Shown here: one piece after another, positions 50,295 through 58,670 of the stretch
How positions within the stretch are numbered: the stretch's first letter is position 1
Layout of the letters: each line of letters begins with the position of its first letter
Source of the DNA: an uncultured Ruminococcus sp.
Lineage (GTDB): Bacteria > Bacillota > Clostridia > Oscillospirales > Acutalibacteraceae
Direction: 5' to 3'
DNA: 64,000 bases
Assembly (NCBI GenBank): GCA_902794395.1
Contig: CADBHB010000005.1
Coordinates: 62,001 to 126,000 of the forward strand
The notes under the pieces: model-generated
What the model was told of the DNA's origin: nothing
Databases searched by the model: none
The model's input: only the letters and a program-made list of their open reading frames with translations
Program-made: the position numbers and the translations under genes

Positions 50295-50756
50295 TTATTT
50301 GATGCTGTTCTGGTAGGTCTGAACAACGCTCTCGGCATTGTCGGTGACGATAAGGCTGACGAAGTTGCCGTCCTTTGTTACCTTGCAAGCCTTTACCTGC
50401 TCCGCTTTTTCGGGAGAGTAAGAGGTGGAGTAGTTGACCAGTGAGTTGAGCTTTTCGTTGAGCGCTGCCTCTACCCTTGAAGCGGCCTCGGCGTTCTTCG
50501 CTTCGATCATTACGATCTCGTTGTTCTTGTCACGCTCCGCGGCAAACTGCTTGACGTCGTCCGCCTCTACGCCGTAGTAGCGCAGCAGGTCGTCGGTGGT
50601 GTCGAGCTTCTTCAAGCCGCCGAAGTCGTTTTCACTGTTGATGGTTTCCATAACAGCGTTCAAATCAACCTTTTTCTCGGTTTTTGCTGTGCCGCAGCCC
50701 GCGAATACCGCGACGGCGAACAAAGCGACCAATACAAGAGAGACGATCCTTTTCAT
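50295..50756 (-). CDS. DUF4358-family lipoprotein
   Basis: 153 residues with lipobox FAGCG (Cys near 21), so a membrane-attached lipoprotein. The mature part (about 30-153) is an alpha-beta domain with the DUF4358 pattern: LRYYGVEADDVKQFAAERDKN near 62-82, and EAKNAEAASRVEAALNEKL. Function unknown for the family. It has a good promoter and terminator of its own. Confidence 0.85.
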   Translation of the reverse strand: MKRIVSLVLVALFAVAVFAGCGTAKTEKKVDLNAVMETINSENDFGGLKKLDTTDDLLRYYGVEADDVKQFAAERDKNNEIVMIEAKNAEAASRVEAALNEKLNSLVNYSTSYSPEKAEQVKACKVTKDGNFVSLIVTDNAESVVQTYQNSIK

Positions 50757-50804
50757 ACTTGATTCCTCCGTAAATAAGCTTTATGTTGTTTTTCCTTCTC
50801 CATT

Positions 50805-50832
50805 ATTATAGTATAAATAATTAAATTGTCAA
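50805..50832 (-). promoter_or_regulatory. Promoter of the DUF4358 gene
   Basis: Minus strand TTGACA, 16 bases, TATAAT: both boxes perfect. Confidence 0.7.
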
Positions 50833-51000
50833 TATTTATGATAATATTGTAACCGCAACACTAAATGTGGGGCGGACATATGGGTTTGCGCCTACGTGGA
50901 GTTGACACAATTAACTGTACGGGTTCAGCGTTCGGGCAGACGTTGTTTTGTGGGGAAAGCGCCCTCGGGCGGCGCACAGCCACGTTTTGTTAATGCGGAA

Positions 51001-51036
51001 AACGGCGGGTCAAGCACAATGGCATGACCCGCCGTT
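51001..51036. terminator. Hairpin terminator downstream of the pullulanase gene
   Basis: A perfect 12-base-pair stem (51001-51012 with 51025-51036), 12-base loop, four T on the minus side. Confidence 0.65.
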
Positions 51037-51073
51037 GATTAAACTTTTAAATTATATGGAAGTTCTCCATAGG

Positions 51074-51169
51074 CGGAGTGATGCAACGTTCCGTTGCCGG
51101 AGTGATGCAACGTTCCGTTGCCGGAGTGGTGCAACCTTCCGTTGCCGGAGTGATGCAACGTTCCGTTGC
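51074..51169. repeat. Four tandem 24-base hairpin repeats
   Basis: Units at 51074, 51098, 51122 and 51146; three look identical and the third differs at two positions. Each contains GCAACG-TTC-CGTTGC, a 6-base-pair hairpin (imperfect in unit three). A partial fifth copy (CGGAG) follows. Confidence 0.9.
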
Positions 51170-51202
51170 CGGAGAAAGCGCCCACCGGCGCCCCTGCGGC
51201 AC

Positions 51203-54200
51203 TCAGTTGTGGAAGGGTATGGGTGTTGCTTCGGGGTTAGCCTCGGGATCCTCGGAATAGAAGGTGAGGTAGTTGCCGGTTTCGATTGCGGAATCGTCTA
51301 TGACTACCCACATCTCGTTATAGCCGAAGCCCTTGCAGTCTACGGTCTGGGTCTTGCCGCCGTCGGAGACTATGACGTTGTAGGTGCCTGCGCCCTGGTA
51401 GGTGAAGTCGTAGTCATACCAGCCCGTTGCCTCGTTGAGGGTCGCGGTCCTGCCGGGCCATGTGCCGCCTGTAGCGTTGAAGGAGCTGTCCTTGCCGTCG
51501 AGTCCGCTGCCCCAGATCCAGAGGGTGGGAGTCCATGTCAAAGCGCCGTTGTGCTTGAAGTGGAGGCTGACGTCGAGGCTGCCTGCGATGTAGTAATAGT
51601 TGACGGTGAGCACCTGACCGTACGGGATCTTGCCCGAGGTCTTTTTGGGCAGTCTGCTCTCGTCGATGGTGTAGCCCATCACATAGTACTTCTCGGTGGT
51701 GAAGCTGTCGCCTACTCTGCCGTTGATCTCAACGGAATTGGTGAGGTTTTTGAGGTTGCCCTCGTCGTCGTTATAGTAGTAATTCACTACTACCTTGCCC
51801 TCGGATACCCTGTACTCGGCGAGATACTTTTGCAGCATGGTGACGTCGTTGACCGTAACTCTGCCGTCGCAGTCGAAGTCGAGATCGACGTTCTCGGGCA
51901 TGGGATCAAACTCTGCGAGTATCCTCTGGAAGGCGGTGACGTCGTTGAGGTCGATGCTGCCGCTGTTGTCGATGTCGCCATAGAGATCGAGAGCCTCGGG
52001 GACGTAGTCGTCGTAAACATAGGTAACGGTCTGTTCGTCTTCGGAATAGTTGCCTTCGACGGGACCGACTACCTCTTTGAGCACATAGGTGTTGGGAACA
52101 GCCGCGGAGGAAACAGTTACGTAACCGGTGCCGATGTCGCCGTAAAGTGCGGTGGAATCCACGATCTTTTCGCCGTCGGCGGTCTTGTATCTATAGTCCA
52201 CGTTTACTCTGCCTACGTTCTCGGTGATGCCTGCCGCTTCGTAGCCCGCCTTGTCAACGGCTACCAGAGTGGACTGCGCGGGAACGCTGAGCTTATTGCC
52301 GGTGGCTGTACCCAGGGAGGTAACGCCGGCTATGTCGCCCTTGGCGATGATGACCCACTGGAAGTTGTTGCCTACCGTATTGTCAACGGCTACAGAGACG
52401 TTTTGTGAGCGCTCGGTGGCGTTGTGGATGACGACCATCTTGTTCCACTCGCCGGGCTGATCGTTGGTGATGGTGTAGGCTACATAGCCCATGTCGGCGG
52501 TCGACTTGCCGTAGAAGATGAATTTGTCGGAGTAGTCATTACCCGCGGTTTTAAGGGGAGTAAACGCCCTTTTGATCTTCATTATGCCCTTGTAGTAGGA
52601 AACCACATCGGCGTAATCTACGATGTTCTGCCAGCGGATCTTGTTGATCTCGGGAGAGGACTTGTAGCTGTTGGTGTCGCCGTACTTGGTGCGGCCGAAC
52701 TCCTCGCCCGCGAGCATGAAGTTGATGCCCTGAGAGGTGAATTGGATACCCGCCGCAAGCTTGTTGGCTTTTACGGCTTTTTCATTTCTGACGCCGTATT
52801 CGTCCTTGGTGTAGGAAGCGGTTATCTGATCGTACAGGGTGGCGTTGTCGTGGCAGTCGGCGTAGGTGACGCACTGCTCGGGCGCATTAGCTGTCCAGCC
52901 GCGAGCCTCGGTGGTGTTGGCGCGCACACCTGAACGCACGTCCTTGGCGTAGGTGGCGTTGTTTGCGATAAAGCCCTTTTCATTGATGTCAAACACAGAG
53001 CCTTTGATGCCGTTGCGGATGGTGTCGTTGAAGAACGCTACGCGGGAGTCGAGCTTGGAAGCGTTTTTCTGAGTGCCCTGATAGTAATTGGCGCCTGTGT
53101 AGGTTTTTGCAGGATAAGTGGAGGTGCCGCCTGTCCAGCCCTCGCCCCACATGGTGATCCTGGTGTCGATAGCGTCCAGTTCAGCGCGGATAGCGTTCAT
53201 GGTCTCGACGTCCATCAGACCCATAAGGTCAAAGCGGAAGCCGTCAACGTGGTACTCGTTGACCCAGTGCTTAACGGAGTTGAGGATGTAGCTTCTGGTC
53301 ATGGCGCGCTCGGAGGAAACCTCGTTTCCGCAGCCTGAGCCGTTAGAGAAATCGCCGCCCTTGGTAAGTCTGTAGTAGTAATCGGGAACGGTAGCCTGGA
53401 AGCAGGAGTCGTCCTTGCCGCAGGAATAGGTGTGGTTGTAAACCACGTCCATAACGACGGAGATGCCCGCCTCGTGCAGCGCCTGAATCATCTGCTTGCA
53501 CTCGGTGATGCGCACGTTGCCGTCCTTGGCGTTAGAGGAATAGGAGCCCTCGGGAACGTTGTAGTTCTGCGGGTCATAGCCCCAGTTGAACTGGTCGGCA
53601 GAGCCGGCTTCGTTAATAGACTGGAAGTCATAGAAGGGGTTGAGCTGCACGGTGGTGATGCCCAGCTCCTTGAGATAGTCGATACAGGTGGAAAGCTTTC
53701 CCTCGCTGTTGAGGGTGGTGCCTTTTTCGGTGAACGCGAGGTATTTACCGCGGTTTTCCTCGCTGACGCCGGAAGCGGTGTCCCACGAAAAGTCCTTGAC
53801 ATGCAGCTCCCAGACGACAGAGTCGGTCTGCTTGTCGGGCAGTACGTGAGCGTCGTTCTCCCAGCCCGCGGGGTCGGTAGAATCAAGGTCGCAAACCATT
53901 GAGCGTCTGCCGTTCACGCCGGTGGCTACAGAGTAGATGTCCTGAGTTTCGGCGGTCTGCATTTCGCCCGACTTGGGATGCGCGGATGTGATGGTGTAGG
54001 TGTAGTAGGTGTTGACAATGTCGCCCGGCACGGTGGCGGTCCAAACGCCCGTCCAATTACCGCCGGCCATCAGCTTCTCCATGGAAACCTTACCCAGTTC
54101 GGCAGCGCCGGGCTCGGAGTCGGAGCCTGTGGCATAGCGGTTGAGAGTTACTTCTGTAGCGGTGGGCGACCATACCTTGAACACGGTCTGCTCGGGCGAA

Positions 54201-54388
54201 TAAACAGCGCCGAGATCGTTGCCGTCATAGGTATAACTTGAGTCGATAGCTTCGCAGGCTTTCACGTATTCGTTTACCGCCGCGCCTGCCGATTCGGAAG
54301 CGGGTGCCGCAAATGACGCAAGTACGCTTGAGGAAGCGAGCATACATACCGCAAGAACAGAAGAAAGGATTTTCTTGGTTGTTCTCAT
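51203..54388 (-). CDS. Secreted type I pullulanase (GH13) with dockerin and starch-binding module
   Basis: 1061 residues. Signal peptide 1-28. CBM48-like N-domain (about 52-150), GH13 catalytic domain with the pullulanase type I signature FNWGYDPQNY near 268-276, nucleophile Asp387 in VDGFRFD, acid/base Glu416 in MWGEGW and stabilising Asp514 in DCHDN. It should cleave alpha-1,6 branch points in amylopectin or pullulan. A type I dockerin lies internally (about 800-860), followed by a MucBP-like domain (about 868-930) and a CBM26-like starch-binding domain (about 935-1060, WPGRTATLNEATGWYDYDF). The dockerin suggests assembly into an amylosome-like complex. It lies 63 bases downstream of a membrane-anchored paralogue and is probably co-transcribed. 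Confidence 0.93.
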   Translation of the reverse strand: MRTTKKILSSVLAVCMLASSSVLASFAAPASESAGAAVNEYVKACEAIDSSYTYDGNDLGAVYSPEQTVFKVWSPTATEVTLNRYATGSDSEPGAAELGKVSMEKLMAGGNWTGVWTATVPGDIVNTYYTYTITSAHPKSGEMQTAETQDIYSVATGVNGRRSMVCDLDSTDPAGWENDAHVLPDKQTDSVVWELHVKDFSWDTASGVSEENRGKYLAFTEKGTTLNSEGKLSTCIDYLKELGITTVQLNPFYDFQSINEAGSADQFNWGYDPQNYNVPEGSYSSNAKDGNVRITECKQMIQALHEAGISVVMDVVYNHTYSCGKDDSCFQATVPDYYYRLTKGGDFSNGSGCGNEVSSERAMTRSYILNSVKHWVNEYHVDGFRFDLMGLMDVETMNAIRAELDAIDTRITMWGEGWTGGTSTYPAKTYTGANYYQGTQKNASKLDSRVAFFNDTIRNGIKGSVFDINEKGFIANNATYAKDVRSGVRANTTEARGWTANAPEQCVTYADCHDNATLYDQITASYTKDEYGVRNEKAVKANKLAAGIQFTSQGINFMLAGEEFGRTKYGDTNSYKSSPEINKIRWQNIVDYADVVSYYKGIMKIKRAFTPLKTAGNDYSDKFIFYGKSTADMGYVAYTITNDQPGEWNKMVVIHNATERSQNVSVAVDNTVGNNFQWVIIAKGDIAGVTSLGTATGNKLSVPAQSTLVAVDKAGYEAAGITENVGRVNVDYRYKTADGEKIVDSTALYGDIGTGYVTVSSAAVPNTYVLKEVVGPVEGNYSEDEQTVTYVYDDYVPEALDLYGDIDNSGSIDLNDVTAFQRILAEFDPMPENVDLDFDCDGRVTVNDVTMLQKYLAEYRVSEGKVVVNYYYNDDEGNLKNLTNSVEINGRVGDSFTTEKYYVMGYTIDESRLPKKTSGKIPYGQVLTVNYYYIAGSLDVSLHFKHNGALTWTPTLWIWGSGLDGKDSSFNATGGTWPGRTATLNEATGWYDYDFTYQGAGTYNVIVSDGGKTQTVDCKGFGYNEMWVVIDDSAIETGNYLTFYSEDPEANPEATPIPFHN

Positions 54389-54451
54389 AGATTTTTCCTC
54401 CTTAAAAGAATCTATTGTTTGACCTCCTGCAGGAGATCTGTTTACCTTTTT

Positions 54452-57310
54452 TTATTTTGGCTCAAGCTCGTTGTTGAAGTCCATAGCCGCCCTGAGCTTT
54501 CTCTTGCGCTTTATCCTTGAGGCGACCGCGGAAGCCAGACACAGCGCAAAAATGACGCCCACGCCTATGGTGACCACCTTAAGCGCCTTTTTCATGGGGT
54601 CGGGCTTGTTGGCGTAGTTGAGGATGACGTTTATCTCGCCCTTTTTAAAGGTGCCCGCGACCTCGGGCGGGACCTCTATGAGCATTTTTTCCTCATACTC
54701 GTTTTGCTGGACGTTGTACGGCTCGCCCTCCTTGCCCGTGAGGGTCATGGTTTCTATTACCTTACCGTCCTCAGCCATATATATGACGTTCACCTTGCAG
54801 ATGCTTCTGTCGGTGTCGTCGGTTATTCGGGTGTATTTATAGAAAACGGTGATGTCGTGGTCGGGCAGCACGCCCGCTCCGTTTTCGGGGAGCTGATCCA
54901 AAACCAGAGTGTAGTTATCTATTTCGGGAAGCTCGGGCGTGTGGTACTTGGCGCCCACGCGGTTGCGGATGAGGTAGTCGTCGGTAAGCTCCTGATTGTT
55001 AATATCGTCCACGAACTTGACTATGACCTTGCACATCTTGCCGGTGTAGGGCTTTACGTATACGTCGATGTGGCGTACCTTCTCCCCTATCTCGCCGCTT
55101 TTGTCGCCCTTTACGGACTTTACGTCGTAGTTATGCTTGCCCGCGATGACATAGACGTCAAACACGCTGCCGAGCGAATCGGTAACGACCTCGGTGCTGA
55201 TTTTTTCCTTGCTTTTGTGGTCGTAGTAGTTTATGACCAGCGAGCCTTCGTAGTCATAAATATCGGCGCTTTCGTAGCCCTCCTTGTCGCAGAGGATGGC
55301 AGCGGAATGTGCCGTTACCTTAACGCTGCCCGAGCGGGTGCCCAGATTGTTGAGTCCCGCTACGCACTCGTCGGCAAGCTGTACCCACTCGCCGTCGAGG
55401 GAGATGGTCTGGTCGCTGTCGGTGCCGTTGAACACACAGCAAACCTTGTTCCACTTGCCCTGCTCGGTATTCGGGATGTAAAAGCCCGACACGCCCTTGG
55501 GCAGCCCGTCCATAGAGGTTATGTTGTTGGCGGTGAACGCGGTGCTGTCGGTAAAGGCGGCAAAGCTGTCGCGTATCTTCATAAGCCCGCGGTAGTATTC
55601 CATAACGTCGCTGTAGGTGCGCACGTTTTTCCAGTCGATCATGTTTTCCTCGCGCGAGGAGGCGTAGGAATTTTCGTCGCCGTCCTTGCTGCGGCAGAAC
55701 TCCTCGCCCGCCATCATAAAGGGTATGCCCTGAGAGGTCATAACTATTGCGGCGGAAAGCTTGTTCATCTGCACAAGGTCGTCGCGGCGCGCGCGGTACT
55801 CGCTGCCGCCGCAGACGGTGTTGACGAGCTTGTCGTACAGGCAGGCGTTGTCGTGGCAGGAGGCGTAGGTGACGCACTGGGTGGGCGCGTTAGCCCAGCC
55901 GGTGCAGCACTGACCCAAAAAGCCCGTTTTTATGCCCGCGCGCTTTTCGCCCTTCTGCACAAAGCCCGACTCGTTCTTCACCATGGCGCTGCCCTTGATT
56001 GCGTCGCGGATGGTGTCGTTGAAGGCGCCGATGCGGTTGTCGAGCAGGGCGAGGTTCTGCTGGTTTGCCATAAGCGTGCCCTCGTCGGCGTTAGTCTGCA
56101 TATTCCACGCCTCGCCGTACATCAGTATCTTTTTGCCGCTGCCGTCCTCGTACAGCTCGTCGAGCGCGGCGCGGATTGTGTTCATGGTGGTGACGTCGTG
56201 CAGACCCATAAGGTCGAAGCGGAAGCCGTCGATGTGGTACTCCTTAGCCCAGTAGCACACCGAGTCCACCATGTATTTGCGGAACATCAAATGCTCGGAG
56301 GCGGTGTCGTTGGAGCACGCCGAGCCGTTTGAGAAGGTGCCGTCCTCGTTCATGCGGTAGTAGTAATTGGGCACGGTGTACTGGAACCACGACTCGGTGG
56401 AATAGGTGTGGTTGTACACGACGTCCATAATAACGCCTATGCCCGCGTTGTGCAGCGCCTGTATCATACGCTTGCACTCGGTTATGCGCACCGCGCCGTC
56501 CTTGGGGTCGCTAGAGTAGCTGCCCTCGGGCACGTTGTAGTTGACGGGGTCATAGCCCCAGTTGTACTGCGACATTATGTCCTTGCTCTCGTCCACAGAG
56601 CCGAAGTCGTACATCGGCATTATCTGCACATACTTGACGCCGAGCTGCTTTAGGTAGTCAAGGCAGGTGGGCGTTCCGCCCTGGATATTGTCAACGGTGG
56701 TGCCGCTTTCGGTAAAGGCGAGGAACTTGCCGCGGTTTTTCTCGCTGACGCCGCTGTTGGGCGAGGACGAGAAGTCGGCTACCGACACCTCCCACACCGT
56801 GGCGTCGGTCTGCTTCGCGACGAACACGTGAGAGTCGTTCTTCCAGTTGTCGGGGTCGGTCTTTTCAAGGTCAACTATCATGCTTCGCTTGCCGTTGACG
56901 CCGCAGGCGCGCGCGTAAATGTCGGCGGTCTTTTTGCTTGACTTGCCGTGAGTGACCGTGTATTCGTAGTACTTGCCGAGCAGGTCGCCGTTGATGGTGA
57001 TCGACCACACGCCGGTTTTGTCGTCCTTTACAAGATTGGCGGTTTTGAGGGATGAGCCGCCCTCTGCCTCGCTGCCGTGGTCGTAGATGTCCACCTTTAT
57101 TGAGGTAGCCTTGGGCGACCACACCTTGAAGGTGGTGGAGCGCTGCGAATAGGTCGCGCCCAGATCGTCGCCGTCATAGGCAAATTTGTCAAGCTCGCGG
57201 GCATATGCCTGATAGTCGACTTTTTTAGTGTCATTAGCCGCAGAGGCGGCAAGGGTACCTGTAGCCATCATAACTGCCAAAACTCCTGTGATGATTCTTT
57301 TAAAACGCAA
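54452..57310 (-). CDS. Membrane-anchored type I pullulanase (GH13)
   Basis: 952 residues with a TTG start at 57310 (GGGGGG ribosome site; the nearby ATG is out of frame). Signal peptide 1-25, CBM48-like domain (about 40-140), then a GH13 domain with YNWGYDPVNY, DGFRFDLMGLHD (nucleophile Asp), MYGEAW (Glu) and SCHDNACLYD (Asp). C-terminal to it are MucBP-like repeats (about 690-890) and a transmembrane helix with a basic stop-transfer tail (about 905-935, SRIKRKRKLR). No dockerin and no LPXTG motif, so it is held by the C-terminal helix. Same predicted debranching reaction as its neighbour but at the cell surface. Confidence 0.92.
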   Translation of the reverse strand: MRFKRIITGVLAVMMATGTLAASAANDTKKVDYQAYARELDKFAYDGDDLGATYSQRSTTFKVWSPKATSIKVDIYDHGSEAEGGSSLKTANLVKDDKTGVWSITINGDLLGKYYEYTVTHGKSSKKTADIYARACGVNGKRSMIVDLEKTDPDNWKNDSHVFVAKQTDATVWEVSVADFSSSPNSGVSEKNRGKFLAFTESGTTVDNIQGGTPTCLDYLKQLGVKYVQIMPMYDFGSVDESKDIMSQYNWGYDPVNYNVPEGSYSSDPKDGAVRITECKRMIQALHNAGIGVIMDVVYNHTYSTESWFQYTVPNYYYRMNEDGTFSNGSACSNDTASEHLMFRKYMVDSVCYWAKEYHIDGFRFDLMGLHDVTTMNTIRAALDELYEDGSGKKILMYGEAWNMQTNADEGTLMANQQNLALLDNRIGAFNDTIRDAIKGSAMVKNESGFVQKGEKRAGIKTGFLGQCCTGWANAPTQCVTYASCHDNACLYDKLVNTVCGGSEYRARRDDLVQMNKLSAAIVMTSQGIPFMMAGEEFCRSKDGDENSYASSREENMIDWKNVRTYSDVMEYYRGLMKIRDSFAAFTDSTAFTANNITSMDGLPKGVSGFYIPNTEQGKWNKVCCVFNGTDSDQTISLDGEWVQLADECVAGLNNLGTRSGSVKVTAHSAAILCDKEGYESADIYDYEGSLVINYYDHKSKEKISTEVVTDSLGSVFDVYVIAGKHNYDVKSVKGDKSGEIGEKVRHIDVYVKPYTGKMCKVIVKFVDDINNQELTDDYLIRNRVGAKYHTPELPEIDNYTLVLDQLPENGAGVLPDHDITVFYKYTRITDDTDRSICKVNVIYMAEDGKVIETMTLTGKEGEPYNVQQNEYEEKMLIEVPPEVAGTFKKGEINVILNYANKPDPMKKALKVVTIGVGVIFALCLASAVASRIKRKRKLRAAMDFNNELEPK

Positions 57311-57472
57311 AGCATTGCCCCCCGTTTTAGTTTACTGTGATATATACTTACTTTATTATATCATTTTATCACAACAGAGAATCATATTTAATTCTGATTT
57401 AGAATTAAGTTTTATTATTATCTATTTATATTGTAGAAAATAATTGTGATTTTTTGTGTATTGTGACAAAAG

Positions 57473-57501
57473 ACCCCCGAAGGCTTTTCGCTCTCGGGGG
57501 T
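57473..57501 (-). terminator. Terminator of the LRR-dockerin gene
   Basis: ACCCCCGA (57473-57480) pairs with TCGGGGGT (57494-57501), then CTTTTG on the minus strand. The rest of 57311-57546 is AT-rich with a TATAAT-like -10 but no convincing -35 box for the pullulanase gene. Confidence 0.75.
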
Positions 57502-57546
57502 AGCTTTGTGCAGGCGGCTGTTATTTTGCCGCCGTTATTATGATGA

Positions 57547-58440
57547 TTATTGTGTCATTACTTCGCCGATGGCGTAAACTACTTCGTACTCGGCGAGATA
57601 GCTTTGCAGATTAGTGGCGTCGATGACGTCGACGATTCTGTTAGCGTCGGTGTCCGCCGCGTGGTAGTACACACCCTCGATGAGCTCGACCTCGGCAAGA
57701 TGCCGCTGAATGGCGGTGACGTCATTGACGTTGACCTTGCCGTCGGCATTAGCGTCGCCGAGCTTGACGTTGTCGAGGAGCTTATAGCGGATAGAATTAT
57801 CCAACGCGTAATGATACGCGTATGAATCATAATAAACATATAAGGTCGGATAGCTGCGCGTAAACGCGGTTTCGCTTATTGATAACACCGAGCGCGGGAT
57901 ATATACCTTATCCAAATTATCGCAGTTTGCGAAGGCGAGGTCGTCGATCGTCTCCAAATCTGAGGGCAGATAAACATTCTGCAAACCCGTGCAGCGGTTG
58001 AAGCACTGTCGCGGAATATTTCTGACGCCCGTGTTGATCGTCAGAGAAGTGAAGCCGGTGCAACCCTGGAACGAGCCGATATTCAATTCGCGGATAGACG
58101 AAGGCAATTCAAAATCGCCCGACAAGCCCGCACACTCGGCAAAGCTCTTGATACCGATGTACTTTAAATTTCCGTCGTTTTGCGAAAAGTCGATAACTGT
58201 GAAATCGGCGTTGTTTTCAAAGGCGTAGTCGTAGACCTCGGAAACCAGCCTTCCCGAAAACTGATCGGGTATCACCAGCACATCGCTGTCGCCGTTATAG
58301 GCGTATAAAGCGACATTATTTGCGTCAACATCGGCAAAGGAATAGTCGCCGTCAGTGTAGATGCTGACTGCGCTGATCGGCGTGACCGATACAGCAATAA
58401 TAAAAATGAATAATAATACTAAGGATGTAATTTTTTTCAT
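57547..58440 (-). CDS. Secreted LRR (BspA-type) protein with dockerin
   Basis: 297 residues. Signal peptide 1-24. Residues about 55-215 form five to six leucine-rich repeats of the LRR_5/BspA type (CAGLSGDFELPSSIRELNIGSF, CTGFTSLTIN, CNRCTGLQNVYLPSDLETI). The C-terminal dockerin (about 222-285) has LGDANADGKVNVNDVTAIQRHL as first loop; the second loop (DTDANRIVDVID) lacks the usual Gly, so its calcium binding may be weaker. Probably an adhesive or protein-binding subunit. It follows the large secreted protein and the 45-residue peptide gene on the same strand. Confidence 0.85.
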   Translation of the reverse strand: MKKITSLVLLFIFIIAVSVTPISAVSIYTDGDYSFADVDANNVALYAYNGDSDVLVIPDQFSGRLVSEVYDYAFENNADFTVIDFSQNDGNLKYIGIKSFAECAGLSGDFELPSSIRELNIGSFQGCTGFTSLTINTGVRNIPRQCFNRCTGLQNVYLPSDLETIDDLAFANCDNLDKVYIPRSVLSISETAFTRSYPTLYVYYDSYAYHYALDNSIRYKLLDNVKLGDANADGKVNVNDVTAIQRHLAEVELIEGVYYHAADTDANRIVDVIDATNLQSYLAEYEVVYAIGEVMTQ

Positions 58441-58464
58441 TCCAATACAATCCTTTCATTAACA

Positions 58465-58492
58465 GTACAGGCAGTACAAAGACTGCCTGTAC
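58465..58492. terminator. Strong intergenic hairpin
   Basis: A perfect 11-base-pair stem (58465-58475 with 58482-58492) and 6-base loop. T-rich on the plus side, only weakly so on the minus side where the genes lie, so partial termination or transcript-end protection is possible. Confidence 0.5.
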
Positions 58493-58521
58493 GTTTTTAT
58501 GTGTTTGTGTTTTGAGGAAGA

Positions 58522-58659
58522 TTAGTCCTCGCTGGGTTCTCCCTCGCCGGGACCCCAGCCGCCGCCACCGCCGCCGCCTTCTGTTCTTGAATCACAGATG
58601 ACGTCCGTGACCGCTAAACTGAGCAGGTCAAACTCGGGAGATTCATATTGTCTTTTCAT
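58522..58659 (-). CDS. 45-residue Gly-rich peptide, unknown
   Basis: A short frame from the ATG at 58657-58659 to TAA at 58522, with an ideal AAGGAGGCGAAAT site, 11 bases after the stop of the giant secreted protein gene. The peptide begins MKRQYESPEFDLLSLAVTD, continues VICDSRTE, then has seven Gly in a row, WGPGEGEP and an acidic end. There is no signal peptide. I recall similar short peptides (a YxxPE start and a DVI/DII centre) in other gut clostridia, without known function; a precursor peptide or a small assembly factor are possibilities only. Confidence 0.6.
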   Translation of the reverse strand: MKRQYESPEFDLLSLAVTDVICDSRTEGGGGGGGWGPGEGEPSED

Positions 58660-58670
58660 ATTTCGCCTCC

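Larger units (their letters stand above)
50757..51202. other. Gene-free 446-base region with hairpins and tandem repeats
   Basis: Contains the DUF4358 promoter, a GC-rich imperfect palindrome near 50870-50900 (GGGGCGGAC against GTTTGCGCC) of the kind that recurs as intergenic repeats in some gut clostridia, a strong hairpin at 51001-51036, and four 24-base tandem repeats at 51074-51169. The plus-strand frame crossing it has no coding signature. Confidence 0.6.

Noticed and set aside
51074-51169. CRISPR array
   Set aside because: Repeats are directly contiguous with no spacers, and no cas genes are near.
50948-52408. 486-codon plus-strand frame with RSDATFRC repeats
   Set aside because: It crosses the 24-base repeats and then the antisense of the pullulanase gene; no ribosome site and no protein-like pattern outside the shadow.
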